A stretch of DNA of 64,000 nucleotides from Annona cherimola (lineage: Eukaryota > Streptophyta > Magnoliopsida > Magnoliales > Annonaceae). Position 1 is the stretch's first letter. Each line of letters begins with the position of its first letter. This document shows, piece after piece, positions 1 to 12,177 of this stretch. The DNA is taken from the NCBI GenBank assembly GCA_030490835.1, contig CM059973.1, forward strand, positions 55,494,008 through 55,558,007. The letters run 5' to 3'. The position numbers and the translations under genes were made by a program. Under the pieces are notes generated by a model that was given only the letters and a program-made list of their open reading frames with translations, was not told where the DNA came from and did not search any database.

Positions 1-737
1 GCTACCCTCTTGTAAAATTATCGCCCATATGCAAAAATATCAGCCATGGATTTTTTTTTTTTTTTTTGTCACCCGTCTCTCTTTTTTGAAGTGATAATCT
101 ATCCTTGCACTCAACAATATGATGCCCAAGCTACATGCACTCGGTCATTGATTTTTTTTTTTTCTTCTTTTTTTTGTGTGTTGATCGGTGTTTCTTTTTC
201 ATATATTTCTTCGATAGAGGTTGGGTATTCAAGCTTTCATGGCCATCTTAGTTAGATTCTTCATGGCAGGTGACATGTTTTTTTAATAGGTCTGTCACCC
301 AAGCCGCATATATGTAGCTTCTCTTCTAGATCCATCTTCTGCAATCCTTAGCACTCTCATCTTTTTTTGAACTATTTGTAATCTCAACCATTGAACTTGT
401 TGTATTGTTATTCTGTTGTGATCTTGGTCACTAATCAATAACATTTATTTTTTGTCTAAACTTTGATGAATTCAATTTTTGCCCAGTAATTAAAGTGAGG
501 TCCACATACCCAAAATACCATTCATCAAATGCCCGCTTTCAAAATTTATGCTTCAACTAATGAAGAAGCATAATTTTGAAATAAGATACCAGGAACCCCT
601 TTTGTAGGATGCCTCTTCTAAATTTTAAATTTGTTGGACTACCGTACTTAGCATGTTAGAAGCATTTAAAATAGTCTCTGCTACTCCTGTGGCCTATCAA
701 AAAAAAAATTTTCATATGAAGTAAGACTACTTGCAAT
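1..737. other. Unassigned T-rich sequence
   Basis: No ORF with recognisable protein similarity. The stretch is rich in T runs. Around 380-450 it resembles a plant transcript 3' region, but no gene body can be attached to it. It is the left flank of the hAT element that follows and contributes the 8-bp target site at 730-737. Confidence 0.4.
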
Positions 738-1685
738 TAGGGGTGCAACTTGGTACCGGGTAGGTCCGAACCCGCCCGACCCGACCCGGTACCAAAACCA
801 AAAATGAGTTTTATTTTTTAGATTTTTCCCAAAGTAGACCCGGTTTCAACCCGACCTGTAGAAACCCGAAACCAAACCTGGGTTCACACCAACCCGACCC
901 GGTCCGAACCCGGTGTAATTTATATAATTTTTTTTATAAATTATACATGTTTTTTTTGTAATATTAATATATAGGTGGCCAGTGTATCAATAGATTGGAA
1001 TGTTGAACCATTATATTTAGTGTATTTAGATTTAGTTGCTTTGAATAACTGTTATGTGGATTATGTTTGAATTTAAGTTGGCATGATAAATCTATTTTAT
1101 ATCATACTTTCTGTTAGTATGAGAAATCTGTTAGTTTGAATTTCATATTGTAGTATAAATTTGATTCATATTTTAAATTTATTGGTATGACAAGTGGTCA
1201 ATTTCTATTTTAGCAATTTGTATGATAATATTTAGTTTCAACTACAATAGTTTGTATGATATGTTCATTTTCTATTTGCTAAACTTGAGTCATTTTCATT
1301 AGCTATTAAATAGAAATGACCAACTAGTCATAAGACTAACTAATTTGTGATTTATTTGTGTCTATAAGGTGTTGAAAAATTGATTGCAGAGTTCATTCAA
1401 AGAATATTGCAAAATTCAGCATGATGTTGTAGAATTCTTTGAAAGGATGTTGCAAAATTTAGCGTGAGGCTTGACTTCATAAACACAGGTATGTATATTC
1501 CAATAATTTTCTTTTAGATTAAAATTAAATTTGGAAAAAAATAGTTTTTTGGTAACCCGAATTCTAACCCGAAACCAAACCAAAACCAATGCGAATCCGG
1601 TCCTAACCCGGTCCGAACCCGGATTAAATTCTTAGGGTTTGAGTTCACTCCAACCCGGTATAACCCAACCCGAGTTGCACCCCTA
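738..1685. mobile_element. Non-autonomous hAT transposon, 948 bp
   Basis: The element begins TAGGGGTGCAACTTGG and ends with the inverse (ttgcacccta-type), and it is flanked by a perfect 8-bp direct repeat CTTGCAAT (730-737 and 1686-1693). An 8-bp target duplication plus TAGGG-type ends are diagnostic of hAT transposons. About 170 bp at the left end and 140 bp at the right are packed with ACCCG/CCGAACCC motifs, comparable to the subterminal transposase-binding repeats of other hAT elements. The middle is AT-rich and has no ORF, so the element would need a transposase in trans. Its ends match the transposase-bearing copy at 10154-15135. Confidence 0.93.
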
Positions 1686-3635
1686 CTTGCAATGGGTAAG
1701 GGTTAGTTCTATGCACATTATCTCCTAGTTCCGTGGGTCGCATGAGCAACAATCATTAAGAGCATGCCTCTCTATAAATAAGAATGTCCATAGGTCATTC
1801 TTATCCTCCTTCACATTTTCTATTTCCTTCTTTCACCCTTTTTTGTTGTCTATTGTCGCTCATCAGTTCAAGTTTTAATCCATTGTGAGTTGTAATTCAT
1901 GCTCCTACTTTAAGACCATGCTGTCATTCTATTCTTCTTCTTGCAGCCTCTTTTTTCTAAAATTTTTAATTTCTACCTTCTAGTTCTTCATTTTTCAAGA
2001 GAGAGCACTTATCCTGCCCATTGTGACCCTAAGAGACCATTTTTCACTCTTCTAGTTTTTTTCCTCCCTTCTACTATTATCATTATCATTATCATTTTTT
2101 CCTTCTTTCACTCAAAAGTTATCATAGGTAAATTTTTTATGCTCCACTTTTTCACTTTTTATTTGTTACTTGTTGCCTTGCTTTTAGTTTTTAGCAATTG
2201 TAAGTGAAAGGGGTTTAGCCCTTTTCCCTTCTTTCAAGCTTTGCCCATGATTATAAAACTCGAGAGATTACACTTATTTTCTAGATCTTCATTGATGAGA
2301 ATTACATGTTTTGCGAATTCATCAAATTCCACTAGAGGCCTTTGATGGCTTGGTTTTCCATTCTTGTCGTTGGCCATGATTTGGAATTTTCTAAGCTCCT
2401 TTTTGTCATTTATCCAAAGATAATCATGAATTTACAGCATTTTAGCTAAATATGGAAAATGCATTGAAACTTTTGAATCATGGTTAGTGGGGTCCAAATA
2501 TTTATTCATTTGAAAATTTGACACCCTCCCTTCTTTATGCAAGCAATGGCTTCAAAATCTGTGAAGCCTAGTATCTATACTATAACATCATGAATGACCC
2601 AATCTGATCACCCCCTCCCCTCGTGAATTTTCTGCTCTACCTCTTAAGGAGAGATTAGCTGTGTGAAAACAATGAGCTATTTTCAAGAAGCTAAAAAATA
2701 GCACAACCCCTCATCAGGAAGCAATTTCAACTACAATGCCCCCAACTTCTCATCCTCGCCCGAAGAAGCATAAAATTTCCGATTGGCTTGCCTATGAGCC
2801 CAAAAGAAAAAATCTACAGCAAGGGAGAAAGGGTCGTTGAAAAGAATATTCTCAAGGAAAGTCTTGTCAGTCGACCAGTGCCCCAAAAAGAAGCAATGTG
2901 CTCATAGAGTAAAAAGAAGAACGATCTTTTCTTTGGTCACCCTCTGATGAGACATATTTTGAACCTTGGGCCTACTACAATTATATGATGAATTTTGGTC
3001 TATGAAATTGTATGATTTTTATTAAAATTATATGAAAATAAGGTGTGTGCAATAAAAGAAAGAGAAGAGAAAAATTACAATAAAAGAAAAGATTGCATAT
3101 GGCCAAGATTTCTAAAAAAAAGATGAAAAGAGGGAAGAGAGCTAAATTACAATCAATCTTTCTCTCTTAACTTTATAATTAAAAACAAATGAAGCTTTTA
3201 TGAAGGCTACATAGTAAACGAACACTGGCCATACATTTCTGTCAAGCTGTGGGAGCCTAGCTTGTTGGAATTTTATTTTATTTTATTTTTTTAAAAAAAG
3301 GAAAAGCTAAATTTCAACCAAGTACGGGATCTATGGCAAATAGCATGGGTAGTTGGCAGTGGGTGGTAGCTTCGATGCGACGATGGTACAATCAAGGCGT
3401 TTCGTTGCTACTTCTCGATTGAACCGTGTCCCATCTTGAGCAACACACTGGTGACCTAAATCCTGCGTATCAAAGCACAATGGTGGCATCAGCGGGCAAC
3501 ACAGTGAAAAGAACGACTAGCAGTGGTGGAGTACTGAGGATTGCAGAAGACGAATTTAGAAGAGAAGTTGCAATAGATGACATATCTCCAGCTTGGAGGC
3601 AAAAGGCGCCAGCCCTAGTACGTCTAAATAGTCGG
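1686..3635. other. Unassigned repeat-like sequence, possible LTR remnant
   Basis: No intact gene. A TATAAATA box at 1773-1780 followed by a pyrimidine-rich stretch (1800-2200) looks like an LTR promoter/leader. From about 2500 to 2950 short frames interrupted by stops can be read, but I recognise no domain. Some of the sequence from about 3430 onward may belong to the Tat/Ogre-like LTR, since it is weakly similar to 34740-34854. The 72-residue open frame at 3426-3644 has no family signature. Confidence 0.35.
1773..1780 (+). promoter_or_regulatory. Candidate TATA box
   Basis: Perfect TATAAATA followed by a C/T-rich leader. It resembles the TATA boxes inside the LTRs elsewhere in the window. 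No downstream ORF can be attached. Confidence 0.3.
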
Positions 3636-4235
3636 AAGAAATAAAAAATGAAAGAAGCAAAAAAAAAGTTAAGACATGACCAAGGGGCACAAATTCTAGC
3701 AAAAAATTGGAAGGAAATGCTTCTCAAGTAATTTCATTTAGGTACAGAAAAAGGTCGTTAGATGAGATGAAGAATAGTTGCTAAAAAAATCATTGAGGGA
3801 GGTTTTGATAAAAAATTTCTGCTGCCCACTTTTAACCCAAAAAAATCAAAGGCTATGTTTTTGGTGAAAATGAAAACTCTAGCAGCTCGCCCAAATATCA
3901 AGGCACCATCATCGTTGCAGCGCTAGAGAAATGGCAAGGCTATCAAGGAGAGCATCGATGAGAGCTCAGACTTGAGTGTGGACTTGGAGATAGAAGGAAA
4001 AATGGGCTGCTCAAGCCGGCAACAAGCAAGAAACATGCAGAGAAAGATGGTTTTGGTTCCAGAGGATAGAAGAAAAGAAAAGGAGCAACACAGGAAATAG
4101 GCATGAATGCAGCCCGGGCAGCCAATATGAACCTTCAGCACGATTTGCATAAATTGACAATACGGATGCCTTGAATTCTGGTGGAACTAGATTAATGCCA
4201 AAGGCAATGGAGACATTGACAAAGTGGTGATGAGT
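3636..4235 (+). repeat. Left LTR of Tat/Ogre-like gypsy element, piece 1
   Basis: The stretch is clearly homologous, in the same orientation, to 34855-35480, beginning with the shared gaagaaataaaaaatg segment. The copy is interrupted at 4235/4236 by solo LTR D and then by the hAT, and homology resumes at 15136. The two dispersed copies flank a Tat-type gag-pol region, so I interpret them as the two LTRs. The outer boundary is not clear; similarity fades upstream of about 3636. Confidence 0.7.
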
Positions 4236-4796
4236 TGTGGCGCCCCCAACCCGAGGCGTCATAAAGCCTTACTCCAAGATCGATATTGATTGGTAAATGT
4301 GAGTTAGGTTTGTTACCCTGATCACGCGGCGGATTCTTAAATTAGATCTCGTCTAATTCTTTTTTCAATTCATTCCTTTTCCTTCATCATTTCATTTCTT
4401 TACATTTCACTACATTCATCATACAAGCAATGACACACTTGTCATTAACTCCACATATCATTCATAAATTTCATCTTGCTTCCTTACATCATTGGTTTTA
4501 TCAACCTGGTCATGCATTAATTATATATAAAATACATTCATCATCAGATATTCAACACACATACTTGTATACATACATTCAACCATCAGTTCACATAGAT
4601 TTTATAACTTTCAGTTAGTTCACATACATTAATATACCTTAAACATTCCAGCCATACCATTCCATACATCGTAGCTAATCATTTTAGCACACACATGATT
4701 ACCATCTCATACCTTTCATCAAATGCTCAGGTTCTTTACCTCTTGAGTTTTCTTATACCTGTCTAAGGTTTGGGAAAACAAATCGTTAGTGATAAC

Positions 4797-5817
4797 TAGG
4801 GGTGCAACTTGGGCCGGGCTCAACCTGAACCCGGCCCGCCGAACCCGAATTAAAACAGTGTTAAAATTGTCCACTGTAAAACCCGAGCCCAATTTTCCAA
4901 GTTTTACCCGAACCCGAATTGAAAAGAACTTGAACCTGGGTTGAGCTAAACCCGAACCCGAATTATATATAAAACATATATTTTATATTTATTTTATACT
5001 CTATATAAATCTAGTTCCATTCCCCTTATATATATTATATTTATTTTATACCATATATAAACATTATTCTTCCTTAAGTTCAATTATATAATATAATATT
5101 TTTATATTTTCTTTTAGGAAAAAAGAGTTTGGTTTAGTAGCAGTTTCAAAACAAAAAAAAATGAAAACTATTTTTAGAACTTAAGATGTTTTATTTGGTG
5201 TTTTAACTTAACTACTTACGTAGGATGTTATCATTTGGTCGTTTCAATATGATATTAGTAGTTAGATGTTTATTTTACTTGAAATAAATTTGTTGTAATT
5301 TATTTGACTTAATAATATGATTGTTGAATATTTTTTATTATGATTGACATTATAAGGTTTTTCTTATAATTAGATATTAATGTTTATGTATATGGTTATG
5401 ATATTAATATTAAATTGCATAATAGAAAAATAATGTACCTTTTCATTTTCTAAAATAGGCTACTAGTTTGCTCTTTTTTTTGAGAAATGATTATTAGTCT
5501 ACTTAATATAAAGAGAATGTTTAAATAAGATTTTTCTTCTTTACATTCTTAAACACTTGAATTTTTTCTTGAAAATAGAAAAAATATCATTTTTTATTTT
5601 TTTAATGATAGATTTAAAGTTGAATAAATATAAGATAGATAACAAATATATAGAATAATTTTAATTAGACTTCTAACCCGAAACTCAACCCGAGCCAGAA
5701 TTTCAAAAATAAGGTTAAGGTTTAGGTTTATAAATAGGGTTAGGGTTAGGGTTAGGGTTAGGGTTAATGTTAGGGTTGAGGCGAACCCAAGTTTCATGAG
5801 CTTGAATTGCACCCCTA
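4797..5817. mobile_element. Non-autonomous hAT transposon, 1021 bp
   Basis: It starts TAGGGGTGCAACTTGGG and ends ...ttgcaccccta. The flanking 8-bp repeats are GTGATAAC (4789-4796) and GTGATAAT (5818-5825), a 7/8 match. The subterminal ~170 bp on the left are dense in AACCCGAACCCG motifs. The right subterminal block has turned into a (TTAGGG)n run. The interior is AT-rich with no ORF. It sits within solo LTR D and is therefore younger than that insertion. Confidence 0.9.
5736..5777 (+). repeat. Short (TTAGGG)n telomere-like run
   Basis: Five consecutive TTAGGG units (5736-5766), then a degenerate unit and one more TAGGG. The upstream flank (5714-5733) contains AAGGTT/AGGTTT variants. It lies inside the right subterminal block of the hAT at 4797-5817, where relatives carry AACCCG repeats, so local slippage from that motif is the likely origin. 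Confidence 0.85.
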
Positions 5818-5939
5818 GTGATAATTCAGTAAGCAAACATTTTTCATCATTAAGCAAGCATTTTTTTGTAAACATTTTCATTGAAATCTCATCATAAAGA
5901 CCCAATGTCTGGGCTTTTCAAAGGCATTGCATATGCATA

Positions 5940-6200
5940 TAAACCTTTTTAGGTAATTCCTTTTTGTTCTTATATTGTTTATGTCCCAAGATATTTTTCA
6001 CATAAACTCTTTTGCCAATAGCCATATTCATGTCCTAAAACATTTTTCACATAAATCCTTTTTGGCAAAGGACATATTTATGTCCTAAAATATTTTTCAC
6101 ATAAACCCTTTTTGGCAAGGGACATTTGTATGTCCTAAAATATTTTTTACATAAATCCTTTTTGGCAATAAACATTTTTGTCCTAAAACGTTTTTCATAA
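5940..6200 (-). repeat. Tandem ~50-bp palindrome-containing repeat in LTR D
   Basis: About five units of roughly 50 bp, each with a GGACAT...ATGTCC palindrome and a 'tttttcacataaa' spacer. It is the inverted counterpart of the ten-unit array at 40104-40605 in LTR C. Confidence 0.75.
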
Positions 6201-9193
6201 TCCCGTTTTAGGGCTTGTTTAAAACAAACAAGACATATGCATGTAATACTTTTTCATGAATGCATTTGCATAGAAATCTTTTCATCTCAACCTTGATATT
6301 TACACTTTTTGTGTAAAACACCCTGTTTTTAGAGTAACTTTTTTGTATAAGCTCATATAACCTCATTTAGGGTAATTTTTTTGCATAAATAATTTCATAT
6401 CCCAGTTTCTGAGTTTTTTAAAAGAAAAATATATGCAAATGCATTTCTCCCCATCCAGTAGTAACACTTACCAAGTAATCATTCTACCTTTTGGAAGAGA
6501 ATCTATCATATAACAACACGCTAGCCAGGCGGCCATTCCTTGAACCTGCTTCCATCTCAGAGAGGGTGCCGCTGGCCTCCTGCCTTCCCTTAGTGACTTG
6601 GCCATATGTAGAGTGGGCCCCGGTCTATCTGCGACCGTCTCTTCAATCGACCTATTCATTATTCTTGTGCACCATACATCATATATGTTCATACGCTAGC
6701 ATGATTTCATGAAACATCACAGACCGTAGTCCGTGTCCTTTTTAGCAACTTGAAAAGTGGGCGCACCCGCTTTAACATATTTTCATAAACATCATGTGAA
6801 TTCTAGTTTTAGGATGACAACCCCTAAATACTTTTAGAAATATTTAAGGAAAACATTTTGATAAGCATTTGTAATGTTTGAGAAAACAATCTTTATAAAA
6901 ATGTTGCTTGTTATAAATCTTAAAATCAACATGATAAAAGAATTTCAAAGCATTTCAATATTCATGAAGAGAAACTTTTCCCACTAACATTTTCTTTATT
7001 TCCATTTCGGGGCTTTTTGTAAGCAAAGATTATGCAATTGCATCATCTTCCTTTATACATCCTTCTATCATACACTTGTCCACATATCATCCTTGTCATT
7101 ATTACGCAAAGAAGAGCTTGCATACTCTTTGAATACTATTTTAGCAATCCAAAAATTAATTCGTTTTATAGAGTTAACTTATCGGGTTGGTCACCCTTAA
7201 ACACTTTTTAGAAACATCCATATAAACATTTTCAAGGCATTTTAAATTATTTTCATTTTCAAGGAAATCAAAACTTTTCCAATAAACCATTTCGACAAAT
7301 GGACCATCTTTAATTCATTGTTTAATTTCGAGTGTCAAGTCAAAAGAGTAAACAATTTCTTTATATAAATCAACCCCTTTTTCTTTTCTTTCATAACGCA
7401 CTTGCTTTTCACAAATCCTGTAGGAGGAAAACTCTAAACTTGTTTGCAAATATTGCTTTGTGAAAAGGTCAAAACCCTATTTTTCTTCATAAAATCCTTT
7501 AGAACTAGCATTTTAAAGAACTTGCTTACTTATAAGCAAATTCTCAAAATCATCAATGTAAAGCTTTTCCAATTATTGCAATACTTGAGATAAAATAAAT
7601 ATTTTAAAAAGTGTTGCTTGCTTTCAATGAAGCAATTCTTGAGGCATTTCATTAAAGCTATAATTTTCAAGTCTTGTGCTTGCTCACTTGTAAGAAATTC
7701 TTTGAAGCATCAATATAAGCATTTTCAATCATTTCAATACTTTGAATGAAATTAATATTTTGAAAAGTTTGCTTGCTTAGCTGTGATAGCTTCAATCCCT
7801 TCCTTTTACATTTCCTTTGCCTTTGCCTAAATAAATGAAAATGATATTTTATTTATAAAATTTCAAATGCTTGCATCCCTTAGGGTTTTCCAATCCACAA
7901 GAATTATATCAACTTACTTAACCCACTTTTCTTTCAAGTTGGGTGTCAACTTTTCCAATTCACGCATGGGTGCGTCTTATGGCTCACTTGACCATTCCTT
8001 TCATTTTTTACATCCTTATTTAGGGTAAATTTTCAAACCCATTATAACCTTTGAATTTAACTCAACATATGGAAGTTTGTTACTTTCCATTTATCATTAA
8101 ACATCCATTCTTTATATTTTTCACATTGGTGATCATTCAAGGCACTTATTTATGAGTTAGGGCTACTAATTTCAATCCCATATTTTAAGATTTCATAATT
8201 TTTTTCCAAAACAGCCCTCTCTTTTCTCATTTTGCCACATTTTCCTTTCATTTTTGCATTTTAGGTAGTTATACTTGGTCATTTCCCATTCTTGCAATCC
8301 ATACCCTTCATGTGCACTTTCTTAGTCACACATACATTATGTGTTAATCAAGTTTATATAAAACAGAATTTTTCCATTTTGGCTTATTTTAAGTACTTGT
8401 TTGCATATTAATTAGGGTATAATCATGAAATCAAAAGCTCTTAATTAAAATACTCAAAACAGCAACTTTTCTCCCTTTTTTCTTCATCTTGGACGTCCCC
8501 ATCATATGTGCCATATAAAACAGATTTTTTGTTTTCTATTTCCACCCATTTGGACATCCATAATACTCCATTCATGGGATATTTTACCCTTATGATTATC
8601 CATATAACTTGTTGTTCAAGTCATGCATCATTTCCACCCTAAATGAATGGAAATTTCACCTAGTTGTTAAAAGTTTAACCCAACTAAGGTTCATCAAACA
8701 AGCTCGGTTTAACATAAATTAAACATGGAAATCATTCACAAAATCCATACATATAACATGCTCATAACAGCAACTTAAATTTGAAATTAATTAAAATTTA
8801 AGCATGGTTATCATGTTCATATCAACCCTAATCACACATATCCTTTCTTGAAAACTTGAATTGAATCTCTCATCTCATTTAACATTTAACAACCCTATTA
8901 AGGGCTTCATAAATCATCAATAAATATTCATAAGTGAATCAATTTATGAATCATTACTTAACCTAGAAAACTTAGCAATTTAACAAAACCAAACTTGGTT
9001 TTAAACACTTGTGATGTGTAGTTTGCCTCCTCTTGCTCAACTTGGTTTCCCCCTTCTCTCCTCTTCTTGTCCTCTTCTTTTCTTCTTATTTTCTTCCTCC
9101 TTTCTCCATCTTGCTTGGGACGTCACCTTGTTGGAATTTTTTTCAGATTTATGCCACGCCCCAAAAATATCCCAAGTTGTCCATGTTGTTCCC

Positions 9194-9200
9194 TTTTATA
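9194..9200 (-). promoter_or_regulatory. TATA box of solo LTR D
   Basis: TATAAAA on the minus strand, 942 bp from the 5' end (10142) of the inverted LTR. This is close to where LTRs A (860 bp), B (823 bp) and C (about 700 bp) carry theirs. A purine-rich leader follows on that strand. Confidence 0.5.
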
Positions 9201-9299
9201 AGGGTATTTCTAATGCCCATTTTCCACCTCATTTTTGAGGTTTAATAAATCAATGTTTATCCATACATGAGCTGTCATGTTTATCCATGGAATTTCCAG

Positions 9300-9324
9300 T
9301 ATATATATATATATATATATATAT
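9300..9324. repeat. (TA)n microsatellite
   Basis: About twelve TA dinucleotides within solo LTR D. Confidence 0.9.
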
Positions 9325-10613
9325 TTATAAAAATTCTACCAAAAAATCTGCCCCTTGATCGCATTCACAAGATGCCTGTTTTTTGCATTTTGTGAGCACA
9401 AAATCTACTCAATAGTGCTGCCCATTTAACATCCCTGCACACAGCCCCTTTTTCATGCATTTTTCAATTTTTAAAAAGTGCAAAATGGCCCCCAAAAATC
9501 CTTCCTTCAGACACCTCATTTGTACCCTTAAATGCATTGACTTTTGCATTAATGAATTCACTTTTTAAAAAGTAAAAAGTCAAAGGGTTTTAACCATAAG
9601 TGATTAAGAATTTTTTCATATAATTTAGCTTAATCAAATCCAATCATATGATAAACCATCTTATTTTAGCCATGCATAAAAAATTTCATCTGAAAATGAC
9701 ATTTCTAATGCAAGATATGATCATTTGAAATTATCTCATGAAAATTCAAGAAATTAAATCATTATCATCATAATCTACTCATGATTAACATAATCCATAC
9801 CATTCATGAGGTAGAGCACGTCAACATTTGCTTACCTTTCAAATTTCAAGTTAATCCGCCTTATGGGTGTCAAATTATGAATTTTCCAACAATAATCTCA
9901 CTAATCCCATAATTTTCCTCAATTTAACATACTAAATGGAATAATTAACCATGCCACATCATCATTTTCATACCTCATTTTGTCTTTATGTGCACATTAA
10001 TCCACATTGGGCTAAGGTGATTAACTTAACCACCTTGCTTAGTCATTTGCTTTAATCTCATTTATCCATTTCAATGCACACATTAATACCTCTTGAATAC
10101 CTAGGTTACATTTATTGAACTCAAAACATTCTAGGTATCGCATGAGTCTCCGCTAGGGGTGCAACTTGGGTAGGGTACCCGCGGGTCGACCCGCTGGGTA
10201 CCCTAAATAGGGTAGGTTCAGTTCCATAGAACCTACCCGTGGGGTCGGTTCGGTTCCATGGGTAAAATACCCGGTCAGTTTCGGGTAGGGGTCGGTTCCG
10301 GTTCTGGGTACCCGGAACCGACCCGGATTTCATATTATATTTTATATATATATATAACCTAACCTAAATGGGTAAATCCCTAATTTCTTCGAACGCCGAA
10401 AATCGACAACGAGCAGGAGCTGAAGGACGAGGCGAAGATCGGCTATCTGTTTCTCCTCTGCGGCAGACGGCAGAAGATCGGCAGCGGCGGTAGAAGATCG
10501 AGGCACAACTATCCTTCCCTCCATAGCATCTACGGCGGGCGGCAGAAGATCGGCAGTGGCGTCAGCACAGGCAGCTAGCCAGCCTAGCCTTCCCTCCACG
10601 GCAACAACAAGTA

Positions 10614-10681
10614 ATCTCTCTCTCTCCCTCTCTCCCTCTCCCTCTCTCCCTCTCTCCCTCTCTCTCCCTCTCTCTCCCTCC
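10614..10681 (+). repeat. (CT)n/(CTCTCC)n tract in hAT leader
   Basis: About 65 bp of almost pure CT/CCCTCT in the transcribed leader of the hAT, upstream of the first intron donor. Pyrimidine-rich leaders are common in plant 5' UTRs. On the opposite strand it produces a meaningless Arg/Glu-rich frame. Confidence 0.85.
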
Positions 10682-10858
10682 CTGACGGCACAGATCCCCT
10701 CCACAGTTTGCGGCGATCCGGTAGAGCTTCCCTCCACAGTTTGTGGCGCCGGCACAACTCCATTATCTTGCTTCCAGGGTCGAAGAGGGTGGAGAAGAGA
10801 GAGTTGGAACGTGGGTTCTTCTTTGTTGGATTCGGCCGAGCGACAGAAATTTCTCCAA

Positions 10859-12157
10859 GTAAGAATCTTCTTTTCCATTATTTCTCCGTCAATCTGAGAA
10901 GATATTTGATATTTTTTTGAATGTTGCACAACTCTTTAAAATATTGCTTTCTGTGTTCAAAGTAGGTTCAATGAAAATTTTCCTATTCTTCTGGGTATTC
11001 AATTTCTCGTCTCCTAAAATTTCTAATGCAGTGAACTTTGTAATATCAGACAATTTCACATTATAAATTACATCAATGTGTTCTGTCTCTATTGTGCTAA
11101 GGAGTGAAAAAATGATTAAATGAATCACTCAATGAAATGTCAGTTTAATGTGTCTGACTATATTGTTAACTTTTGTGAAAGTGAAAGAAAATGCATTACA
11201 AAATTGGAGTATGGTTGACATTCTTGCAAACCTTGAAGATGAGTTTTCTCTGTGGACCCTTGCTTTCCTTAGTGGAAGTATTGTGGTGAATTTTACTCTC
11301 TTATTGAATCGGGAAGCTAGTTGCTGGTCTTTTACCCAATGAAATTCTATACTCACAATTCACATGGGACATATCCAGTGATTTATATGCTCATGCTAGT
11401 CCAATATTGTTTCAAATCGCTAAGAATGGCATTGCCATTGTATAGCCACTTAAAAATAAATATTTGAAAGGGTTAGAATGCTAAATTCTGAGTGCTTTAA
11501 TTTTGTAAAAAGAACTGCATTCTTAGCTAAGCATATATTTTCACTATGATAATTAGTTCAGAACTGATATTTTCTTGAATGCTGCATAGCCTTTATCATG
11601 ATTTGGTTTATATTTGTTGATATTAGTGCTTTGGAGTTTTTCCTTCCCTGAAATTTGGAATTAGATTATACTGTCTGATGAAAAATTTTAAAAATTACTC
11701 TGCAAGTTGGCTTCATAAATCACTAATTTGCCTATGTTTATCATTTGAATGTTCTGCATCCTGTGAGCTTCTGTTTGAATCTGTTTGTGGGTTGTCAAGG
11801 ATGCATCTGGCTTGTACACATTGAGGCCAAATTAATGGGTTTCCAATGATAAAAGCCTCTGTCAGCCCCTGAATTTTTGAATGAGGATCAGTTGGTCATG
11901 ATTTGTTTTCCGGTTTTCCTCAAAAATTGGTGTTGACTCCTAAACATAATCATTTTCATATTTCTGCAAAAACTGGTCATGATTTGTTCTTATATTCAAT
12001 GATTCCTCTTGTTTAATTTATTGAAATGTATGTTATGTTGATCCTTACTTGTCTTTAAAACATTTGTTCTTAATTCAATTCATTTTACATGATATATTCA
12101 ATGCAATTCGTTCCATATTTAAATGTTTTAATCAATGTTGTAATGTTACTTTTTTAG
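10859..12157 (+). other. Predicted first intron of the hAT transposase gene
   Basis: A donor CAA|GTAAGAAT at 10859 follows the GC-rich leader, and an acceptor TTTTTTAG|GAG ends at 12157, 20 bp before the proposed start codon. The interior is AT-rich, as plant introns are. A leader intron is common in plant hAT elements. No transcript evidence is available. Confidence 0.5.
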
Positions 12158-12177
12158 GAGTGATTGTAATATTAAGT

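Larger units (their letters stand above)
4236..10142 (-). mobile_element. Solo LTR D, about 4.9 kb net, inverted, containing a hAT
   Basis: Flanked by a perfect 5-bp duplication TGAGT (4231-4235 and 10143-10147). It starts TGTGGCGCCCC and ends ...TCGCA, which is the reverse complement of the family's TGTG...CACA ends. It is homologous in inverse orientation to solo LTR C; matching blocks include the 'gcggtctgtg' region near 6600-6760 and the palindromic array near 5950-6200. There is no ORF, no primer site and no second LTR, so a solo LTR left by recombination is the simplest reading. Removing the nested hAT (4797-5817 plus its 8-bp duplication) leaves about 4878 bp, close to the 4798 bp of C. 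Confidence 0.85.

Noticed and set aside
5736..5777. True telomere or chromosome-fusion relic
   Set aside because: Only about five units, wholly inside a hAT element with intact ends, so a subterminal-repeat origin is far likelier.
4236..10142. Reading D (and C) as a DNA transposon with TGTGG terminal inverted repeats
   Set aside because: The ends do pair imperfectly, but the 5-bp duplication, TG...CA ends, internal TATA box at the U3 position and lengths fit solo LTRs better. Kept as an alternative in the findings.
10342..10929. 195-residue minus-strand ORF inside the hAT leader
   Set aside because: It is the reverse of a CT microsatellite (Arg/Glu/Gly low complexity) lying in the transposon's own leader and intron. 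No family signature.
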